In this document: positions 5,467-9,661 of the stretch, in pieces
Numbering within the stretch: the first letter of the stretch is position 1
Layout: each line of letters begins with the position of its first letter
Assembly: GCA_964632545.1 (NCBI GenBank)
Contig: CAZWBQ010000026.1
Coordinates: 1-9,661, forward strand
Direction: 5' to 3'
Origin: UBA7398 sp964632545
GTDB lineage: Bacteria; Actinomycetota; Actinomycetes; Nanopelagicales; Nanopelagicaceae
Length of the DNA: 9,661 nucleotides
Program-made: the position numbers and the translations under genes
The notes under the pieces: generated by a model
What the model was told of the DNA's origin: nothing
The model's database searches: none
The model's input: only the letters and a program-made list of their open reading frames with translations

Positions 5467-7167
5467 TTAGAACGCTTCACGCCAATGTGAAGTCATCGGC
5501 AATCTTCGGTCTTTGCCAAAAGCTAATGCAGAAACTTTTGGTCCAGGTGGATATTGTCGACGTTTATATTCTGCGCGATCCACCATTGAAATAACTTTTT
5601 TTGCCAAATCCCGATCAAATCCAGCTGCCACTATTGCCTCAACGCTGCCCGCTTTCTCAATATAGATAGCGAGGATCTGGTCAAGGATTGGATACTCTGG
5701 CAACGAATCTGAATCTTTCTGTCCCGGCCGTAATTCAGCGCTCGGTTCTTTACTAATTGAATTAATCGGAATTGGTGGCGTCTCGCCACGTTTAGTCGCT
5801 AGATCATTTCGCCATTTTGCAAGATTCCAAACATCAACTTTAAAAATATCTTTAATCGGGGCAAAACCACCAACTGCATCGCCATAAAGGGTGGAGTACC
5901 CAACCGCTAATTCTGATTTATTTCCGGTTGCCAAAATTAAATGTCCCTCTTGATTCGACAGCCCCATCAAGGTGGTGCCCCGAACCCTGGCTTGCAAATT
6001 CTCTTCCGCCAGCCCATCTAGGTTGATGGAGTTCAGATAGGCGGCCACCATCGGTTCGATAGAAATAACTCGATAGTTAAGCCCGGTATTTAGCGCTAGC
6101 GCCAACGCATCTTCTAACGAGTGTGTTGAGGAATATCGACTCGGTAGTGCAATTGCGTGGACAGCCTGCGGACCAAGGGCATCGACTGCAATTACTGCAA
6201 CTAGCGCGGAATCAATTCCACCCGAAAGTCCAAGGGCAACGCTTTTAAATCCATTTTTGCTTACATAATCTTTAAGTCCCAAAACGAGCGCTTCCCAAAT
6301 TTCACCATAATTATCAAGCTGAATTGGCTTTCCGATTTTAACTTTTTCATATTTTGCAATTGGAATATCAGTAATCACGATATCTGGATTAGCAGAGCCC
6401 ACTCGGGCTTCTAGATCTACCACCATTAAACCTTCAACAAATTGGGGTGAGCGCGCAATTAATTTTCCGGATGCATCTACGACAATTGAGTCGCCATCGA
6501 AAACTAAATCGTCTTGGCCACCAACCATATTTACATAGACAAGTGGCGCGCCAACTTCGCGGGCTCGGCGGCTAGCTAGTTCAAATCTTTGATCATCTTT
6601 AGCTTTCTCAAATGGGCTGCCATTTGGCACGAGTAATAAACCCGCGCCACGTTTTGCTAATTCGGCAACAGGTCCCCCGTCTTGCCAAATATCTTCACAA
6701 ATTGCAAAACCAATATCGATGCCATGAATTCTTGCAATTAAAGAATTATTCCCTGGTGTGAAATTTCGAAATTCATCAAATACTCCATAATTTGGTAAGT
6801 GATGCTTTATATATCGAGCCTTAATTTCGCCGCGATGAATAATCGCAATTGCATTTTGAGGCGCACCAGTTTCACTTTCATCTAAATATCCAACGACGGA
6901 AACTAAATCGCCGAATTCTGATTCGGCTAGCGCGAGCGCTAACTCCCCGATTGCCCGACGTGATCCACTCCGAAAGGAGGGCCGTAACGCCAAATCTTCA
7001 ACTGGGTACCCAGTAAGTACCATCTCGGGAAATAGCACGATGTGAGCTCCACCAGATTTTGCGTGGCGGGCGAATTTAAGAATTAAATCGCGATTGAAGG
7101 CCAAATCTCCAACGATGGGATTAACTTGAGCCAACCCAATTCGAATTGGGGCGATCGCGGTATTCAC
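5467..7167 (-). CDS. nadE: Glutamine-dependent NAD+ synthetase
   Basis: NadE amidates nicotinic acid adenine dinucleotide to NAD+ using ATP and ammonia released from glutamine. The 566-residue protein has two domains. The N-terminal nitrilase-type amidohydrolase carries the Glu-Lys-Cys triad: E48 in FPEMVLTGYP, K121 in YIKHHLPNYGVFDE and C157 in AICEDIWQDGG. The C-terminal ATP-pyrophosphatase synthetase domain begins near residue 285 and has the P-loop GLSGGIDSALV (313-323), LATGNKSELAVGYSTLYGD and the PSAELRPGQKDSDSLP segment. The start is GTG; the next residues lead straight into the conserved IRIGLAQVNP strand, so little room exists for another start. No SD is visible, but TACTCT ends 6 nt upstream, consistent with a leaderless transcript. 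It is divergent from panB with 85 nt between the start codons. Confidence 0.96.
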   Translation of the reverse strand: MNTAIAPIRIGLAQVNPIVGDLAFNRDLILKFARHAKSGGAHIVLFPEMVLTGYPVEDLALRPSFRSGSRRAIGELALALAESEFGDLVSVVGYLDESETGAPQNAIAIIHRGEIKARYIKHHLPNYGVFDEFRNFTPGNNSLIARIHGIDIGFAICEDIWQDGGPVAELAKRGAGLLLVPNGSPFEKAKDDQRFELASRRAREVGAPLVYVNMVGGQDDLVFDGDSIVVDASGKLIARSPQFVEGLMVVDLEARVGSANPDIVITDIPIAKYEKVKIGKPIQLDNYGEIWEALVLGLKDYVSKNGFKSVALGLSGGIDSALVAVIAVDALGPQAVHAIALPSRYSSTHSLEDALALALNTGLNYRVISIEPMVAAYLNSINLDGLAEENLQARVRGTTLMGLSNQEGHLILATGNKSELAVGYSTLYGDAVGGFAPIKDIFKVDVWNLAKWRNDLATKRGETPPIPINSISKEPSAELRPGQKDSDSLPEYPILDQILAIYIEKAGSVEAIVAAGFDRDLAKKVISMVDRAEYKRRQYPPGPKVSALAFGKDRRLPMTSHWREAF

Positions 7168-7173
7168 CGTTCA

Positions 7174-7179
7174 AGAGTA
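7174..7179 (-). promoter_or_regulatory. Possible -10 hexamer of a leaderless nadE transcript
   Basis: TACTCT on the minus strand ends 6 nt before the nadE GTG, matching TANNNT. No convincing -35 was found at 16-18 nt. The support is the shared spacing with the two leader ORFs in this window. Confidence 0.35.
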
Positions 7180-7188
7180 TCTCGATAC
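7177..7188. promoter_or_regulatory. Inverted repeat between the nadE and panB promoters
   Basis: GTATC-TC-GATAC is a 5-2-5 dyad overlapping both the predicted panB -10 and the predicted nadE -10. A protein bound here could affect both genes, but no regulator family is recognised and short dyads are common by chance. Confidence 0.25.
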
Positions 7189-7239
7189 AATTAATCCGCA
7201 CGTTCCATAAACCCGGGGACCATATCGGCCTCGAGGATG

Positions 7240-7245
7240 AAGGGA
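7240..7245 (+). promoter_or_regulatory. panB ribosome binding site
   Basis: AAGGGA followed by a 7-nt spacer to ATG at 7253. It favours this ATG over the in-frame TTG one codon upstream (7250). Confidence 0.6.
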
Positions 7246-7252
7246 ATCTTTG

Positions 7253-8047
7253 ATGAGCCGTTTCACCATTGCCGATTTAGCCGCCTGGAAAAAGAGCGGG
7301 AAGAAGTGGGCGATGCTCACTTCATACGAATCTATGACCGCCTCGATTTTTGATGGCGCAGGCATCCCAGTCTTATTAGTTGGCGATAGCGCAGGGAACA
7401 ATTTTTTGGGTGAAGCAAATACCATCCCAGTTACCGTTGATGAATTAATTCCACTTGCCCGGGCAGTAGTTCGTGGTTCCGAAAAAGCATTAGTTGTCGC
7501 AGACCTTCCATTTGGTTCTTATGAAGCGAGCCCAGAGTTAGCGCTAACCACTTCAATCAGGTTTCTCAAGGAAGCAAAGGCACATGCCGTAAAACTTGAG
7601 GGTGGTGCCCGAGTTACCGAGCAAATAAAAACTTTGGTGGCGGCTGGAATTCCAGTAATGGGGCATCTTGGCATGACTCCGCAATCAGTAAATGCTTTTG
7701 GTGGCTTCAAAGTTCAAGGTCGAAATGGTGGTGGTGAAAAAATTCTTGCTGATGCAAAAGCAATTCAAGCTGCGGGTTGCTTTGCGATAGTCCTAGAGTT
7801 GATCCCAGCAGAATTAGCTGCGCAAATCACTGCGGAATTATCGATTCCCACAATTGGAATTGGTGCGGGTAGAGATTGCGATGCCCAAGTTTTAGTTTGG
7901 ACGGACTTGATGGGTATCACGGCAAACCCACCTAAATTTGCACGGGCATATCGGAACTTGCGCGCCGATATGAACGCTGCCGTAAGCGAATGGGCTAGCG
8001 ACGTAGAATCGGGCACCTTCCCGGGAGAGAAAGAAACCTTTCATTAA
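7253..8047 (+). CDS. panB: 3-methyl-2-oxobutanoate hydroxymethyltransferase
   Basis: PanB adds a hydroxymethyl group from 5,10-methylene-tetrahydrofolate to 2-oxoisovalerate, giving ketopantoate for pantothenate and CoA. The 264-residue TIM-barrel protein is complete. LTSYESMTASIFDGAGIPVLLVGDSAGNNFLG contains the metal-binding Asp of VGDS; TIPVTVDELI, VVADLPFGSYEAS (second metal Asp), VKLEGG (substrate Lys and catalytic-region Glu), GIPVMGHLGMTPQSVNAFGGFKVQG and IGIGAGRDCDAQVLVWTDLMG follow in the family order. Start by SD at 7240-7245. The gene is preceded by its own promoter and divergent from nadE; a transporter gene follows without a gap. Its substrate is shared with leucine synthesis (LeuA). 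Confidence 0.96.
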   Translation: MSRFTIADLAAWKKSGKKWAMLTSYESMTASIFDGAGIPVLLVGDSAGNNFLGEANTIPVTVDELIPLARAVVRGSEKALVVADLPFGSYEASPELALTTSIRFLKEAKAHAVKLEGGARVTEQIKTLVAAGIPVMGHLGMTPQSVNAFGGFKVQGRNGGGEKILADAKAIQAAGCFAIVLELIPAELAAQITAELSIPTIGIGAGRDCDAQVLVWTDLMGITANPPKFARAYRNLRADMNAAVSEWASDVESGTFPGEKETFH

Positions 8048-9311
8048 AAAATTCGCAATCGATATTTCGCCGCTTCGAAAATATCGCGATTTCCGCAATC
8101 TTTGGACCGCTGGTTTGGTCACCCATTTTGGCTCGATGATTACTTATGTAACGCTCCCATTCCAAATCAAGGAGCTAACCCATTCATTTTTAGCAGTTGG
8201 GCTAATGGGCGCAGTCGAACTTCTTCCCCTAATTATTTTCGGTCTATACGGTGGCGTTTTAGCCGACTCGGTAGATCGAAAGAAAATGGTTTGGGCGACC
8301 GAATTTGCGGCGCTAGTTATGACCGCACTTTTGCTGATTAATTCCCTACTGCCTAACCCAAATTTGCTACTGCTTTATATCGTTGCTGGAACTTTTGCAG
8401 CCCTTAATGGGTTGCAACGACCAAGTATGGATGCGATCCTGCCAAGGATTGTGGAACATGATGATCTGCCAAGTTCAAGCGCTTTAATGAGTTTACGCGG
8501 GCAATTTGGGGTAATTGTGGGTCCAGCCGTGGCTGGAATCGTGATTTCCTCCTTTGGCGCTACTTATGGCTACTTGCTAGATGTAATTACCTTCGTAATT
8601 GCCCTAATTTTCTTATTTAAGGTGCGAAACATTCCGCCTTCGGAAAATGCCACTCCGCCATCGCTGGCAAGTTTGGTTGAGGGGCTCAAATATGCCGTCA
8701 ATCGAAAAGATTTGCTGGGCACCTATTTAGTTGACTTAGCTGCAATGTTCTTTGCCATGCCAAATGCGCTCTTCCCCTTTTGGGCAGACCAAGTTGGTGC
8801 GCCATGGGCGCTCGGATTTTTTTATGCTGCTGGAACTGTCGGCGCAACTTTAATAACTTTAACAAGTGGTTGGATTAGAAATTATCCATACCACGGTCGT
8901 GCAATCACAATTGCAGCACTTGGTTGGGGTGTAGCAATTTCGCTAGCGGGCGTGACAAATTCGCTACCCTTAGTTTTATTTTTTCTAGTTTTAGCTGGCG
9001 CATCCGATATGATCAGTGCGCTTTTCCGGGCCGCAATTTGGAACCAATCTATTCCAGATGAACTTCGAGGACGAATGGCTGGCATCGAACTACTCTCCTA
9101 TTCGGTAGGTCCACTCGGTGGCCAAGCCAGAGCTGGTGGAATGGCCGCTGCAACTTCTCTGAGAACATCAGTTGTAGGAGGTGGCATGTTATGTATCGCC
9201 TTTGTTTTTTCGATCTCATCTGTGATGCCATCGTTTCGCAGATACGATGTGAGAAATAACAAATTTGCAGTCGAACAGGCAAAAATTCGCCAAAAACGAG
9301 AAAAAAATTAA
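8043..9311 (+). CDS. MFS transporter, EntS-like exporter family
   Basis: An inner-membrane major facilitator of about 422 residues with many hydrophobic segments (roughly eleven or twelve). The motif between TM2 and TM3, GGVLADSVDRKKMV (about 71-84), is the MFS motif A. The C-terminal half carries the subgroup signature GRMAGIELLSYSVGPLGGQARAG-type sequence, as in enterobactin-exporter-like (EntS) proteins of Actinobacteria; the substrate cannot be inferred. The start is unclear. The first conventional codon is TTG at 8115, but the reading frame upstream encodes SPLRKYRDFRNLWTAGLVT, the usual N-terminus of this group. The frame is open back to 8007 and holds no ATG, GTG or TTG there. The best upstream candidate is ATT at 8043, overlapping the panB stop. 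Probably co-transcribed with panB. A strong inverted repeat lies inside this N-terminal stretch. Confidence 0.85.
   Translation: MKKFAIDISPLRKYRDFRNLWTAGLVTHFGSMITYVTLPFQIKELTHSFLAVGLMGAVELLPLIIFGLYGGVLADSVDRKKMVWATEFAALVMTALLLINSLLPNPNLLLLYIVAGTFAALNGLQRPSMDAILPRIVEHDDLPSSSALMSLRGQFGVIVGPAVAGIVISSFGATYGYLLDVITFVIALIFLFKVRNIPPSENATPPSLASLVEGLKYAVNRKDLLGTYLVDLAAMFFAMPNALFPFWADQVGAPWALGFFYAAGTVGATLITLTSGWIRNYPYHGRAITIAALGWGVAISLAGVTNSLPLVLFFLVLAGASDMISALFRAAIWNQSIPDELRGRMAGIELLSYSVGPLGGQARAGGMAAATSLRTSVVGGGMLCIAFVFSISSVMPSFRRYDVRNNKFAVEQAKIRQKREKN
8060..8086 (+). repeat. Inverted repeat at the panB-MFS junction
   Basis: CGATATTTCG, loop CCGCTT, then CGAAAATATCG: a 10-bp stem with one bulged A, starting 12 nt after the panB stop. 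No U-run follows, so it is not a standard intrinsic terminator. It may stabilise or pause the mRNA between the two genes, or simply be coding sequence for the MFS N-terminus. Confidence 0.55.
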
Positions 9312-9349
9312 AATATTTTTTATATTACTGACGCGTTAAGTTAAGTAAC

Positions 9350-9374
9350 TAATTGACTAAAAAAGTCGATTTTT
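9350..9374 (+). terminator. Candidate intrinsic terminator after the MFS gene
   Basis: AATTGACT, loop of six A, AGTCGATT: an 8-bp stem with one G-U pair, running into TTTTT. It lies 38 nt after the MFS stop. The stem is AT-rich and therefore weak. Confidence 0.45.
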
Positions 9375-9388
9375 GATGAAAACTCACT

Positions 9389-9402
9389 TTTTACGCGTAA
9401 AA
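9389..9402. repeat. Perfect 14-bp palindrome
   Basis: TTTTACGCGTAAAA is fully symmetric. Its core ACGCGT occurs once more at 9330-9335, exactly 63 bp away (about six helical turns). It could be a protein-binding operator upstream of the histone-like gene; no known regulator motif is recognised. Confidence 0.4.
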
Positions 9403-9510
9403 GTAATAACTTTTTTCACTTTATTTTCTTGCAAATACACAAATTTTTTAAAAAACCAATTGCGACACGCACTGCAATATTTGCGCAAAATAGTGGAAAC
9501 TTTCGCTAAA

Positions 9511-9516
9511 TACTGT
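9511..9516 (+). promoter_or_regulatory. Possible -10 hexamer of the histone-like gene
   Basis: TACTGT fits TANNNT and predicts a start near A9523, giving a 5' leader of about 52 nt. No convincing -35 is present at 16-18 nt, so this is tentative. Confidence 0.3.
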
Positions 9517-9534
9517 CAGGCTATGCCTTGAACA

Positions 9535-9555
9535 GGTTCGGTGACGGATCGAACC
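9535..9555 (+). promoter_or_regulatory. Hairpin in the 5' leader of the histone-like gene
   Basis: GGTTCG pairs with CGAACC (plus a closing G-U), leaving a loop of about 7 nt. The GTTC arm can also pair with the preceding GAAC (9530-9533), so two structures compete. It ends 8 nt before the SD and may affect translation or mRNA stability. Confidence 0.4.
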
Positions 9556-9563
9556 ATTCCGAT

Positions 9564-9568
9564 AGGAG
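9564..9568 (+). promoter_or_regulatory. Strong ribosome binding site
   Basis: AGGAG with a 6-nt spacer (ATCTAC) to GTG at 9575. It is the best SD in the window and fixes a GTG start, consistent with high expression. Confidence 0.7.
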
Positions 9569-9574
9569 ATCTAC

Positions 9575-9661
9575 GTGGCTGCAAAGCGTCGTAAGAAGGC
9601 TGCTGCAAAGGCAGCACCAAAGCGTCGTCGTAAGAAGGCTGCTGCAAAGGCTGCCCCAAAG
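9575..9661 (+). CDS. Lys/Arg/Ala-repeat histone-H1-like protein, N-terminal 29 codons
   Basis: The visible residues start MAAKRRKKAAAKAAP and repeat a unit of the form K-R-R-(R)-K-K-A-A-A-K-A-A-P, so the chain is made only of Lys, Arg, Ala and Pro after Met. Such sequence is intrinsically disordered and strongly basic, and resembles the C-terminal tails of actinobacterial HU (HupB) and H1-like proteins of bacteria, which coat DNA non-specifically. Here the tail-like repeat is at the very N-terminus rather than after an HU fold. What follows lies outside the window, so whether a folded domain exists is unknown. Codon use (almost only AAG, CGT, GCT/GCA) is more biased and GC-richer than in neighbours, suggesting high expression. 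The start is set by AGGAG 6 nt upstream. A role in nucleoid packaging is inferred from composition only. Confidence 0.75.
   Translation, partial: MAAKRRKKAAAKAAPKRRRKKAAAKAAPK
9587..9651 (+). repeat. Two copies of a 39-nt coding repeat
   Basis: A 26-nt stretch beginning CGTCGTAAGAAGG recurs identically at 9587-9612 and 9626-9651, a period of 39 nt (13 codons). The copies encode the basic repeat unit of the histone-like protein and probably continue past the window edge. Near-identity at DNA level suggests recent duplication or slippage. Confidence 0.8.

Larger units (their letters stand above)
7163..7191 (+). promoter_or_regulatory. Candidate panB promoter
   Basis: TTCACC (7163-7168, four of six to TTGACA) and TACAAT (7186-7191, five of six to TATAAT) are exactly 17 nt apart, predicting a start near 7198 and a 5' leader of about 55 nt. 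The -35 overlaps the nadE start codon on the other strand. Confidence 0.5.
9312..9574. other. AT-rich intergenic region before the histone-like gene
   Basis: About 260 nt with no protein gene. The left two thirds are extremely AT-rich, with A- and T-tracts (for example TTTTTTAAAAAA at 9444-9455) that would bend or stiffen DNA. They hold a candidate terminator for the panB-MFS unit and a 14-bp palindrome. The right third (from about 9460) is of normal composition and holds the promoter and 5' leader of the downstream gene. Long A/T tracts could serve as an UP-element or as binding sites for nucleoid proteins. Confidence 0.7.

Noticed and set aside
7250..7252. TTG as panB start
   Set aside because: The adjacent ATG at 7253 has better SD spacing and fits the family N-terminus.
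9535..9555. GGTTCG...CGAACC as part of a tRNA (T-arm like)
   Set aside because: No acceptor, D or anticodon arms around it; it is a simple hairpin before an SD.
1..9661. CRISPR array, insertion sequence, prophage or other mobile element
   Set aside because: No regularly spaced repeats, transposase motifs, integrase or terminal inverted repeats seen. The gene content is core metabolism.

Overview
The window looks like a chromosomal segment of a low-GC actinobacterium with a streamlined genome. Freshwater Nanopelagicales (acI: Planktophila/Nanopelagicus-type) are the best guess. The proteins are clearly actinobacterial: LeuA of the long mycobacterial type, a GlnA2-like glutamine synthetase, and a nadE/panB divergent pair near glnA2. 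The DNA is nevertheless AT-leaning by eye, intergenic gaps are short and some genes overlap. A run of exactly 100 N (2414-2513) marks an assembly gap, so this is a draft or metagenomic scaffold.

Layout: six protein genes plus two short leader-peptide genes point left. In transcription order they are nadE (7167-5467), a cysteine leader peptide (5413-5336), cysK (5237-4308), cysE (4308-3796), glnA2-like glutamine synthetase (3760 into the gap), a leucine leader peptide (2397-2320), leuA (2255-540) and recO (523 to the window edge). To the right of the divergent nadE/panB promoter region, panB (7253-8047) and an MFS exporter (about 8043-9311) point right. They are followed by an AT-rich intergenic stretch with a candidate terminator and palindromes, and then by the start of a Lys/Arg/Ala-repeat, histone-H1-like protein (9575 to the edge).

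The most interesting content is regulatory and too short for ordinary gene finding. Upstream of leuA lies a 25-codon ORF with eight Leu codons, followed by mutually exclusive helices that reach the leuA ribosome binding site. Upstream of cysK lies a 25-codon ORF with an Arg-Arg...Ile-Asp-Leu...Arg core and a Cys-Ala-Cys end, of the kind found before actinobacterial sulfur genes. Both leader ORFs, and nadE, start 6 nt after a TANNNT hexamer, the geometry of leaderless transcription. The block therefore appears to hold two independent ribosome-sensing attenuators, one for Leu and one for Cys.

Functionally the window covers nitrogen assimilation (glutamine synthesis), amide-dependent NAD synthesis (NadE uses glutamine), cysteine synthesis (CysE makes O-acetylserine, CysK converts it to cysteine), the first committed step of leucine synthesis (LeuA) and the first step of pantothenate/CoA synthesis (PanB). 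Recombination repair (RecO), an efflux-type transporter and a nucleoid protein accompany them. LeuA and PanB both draw on 2-oxoisovalerate.
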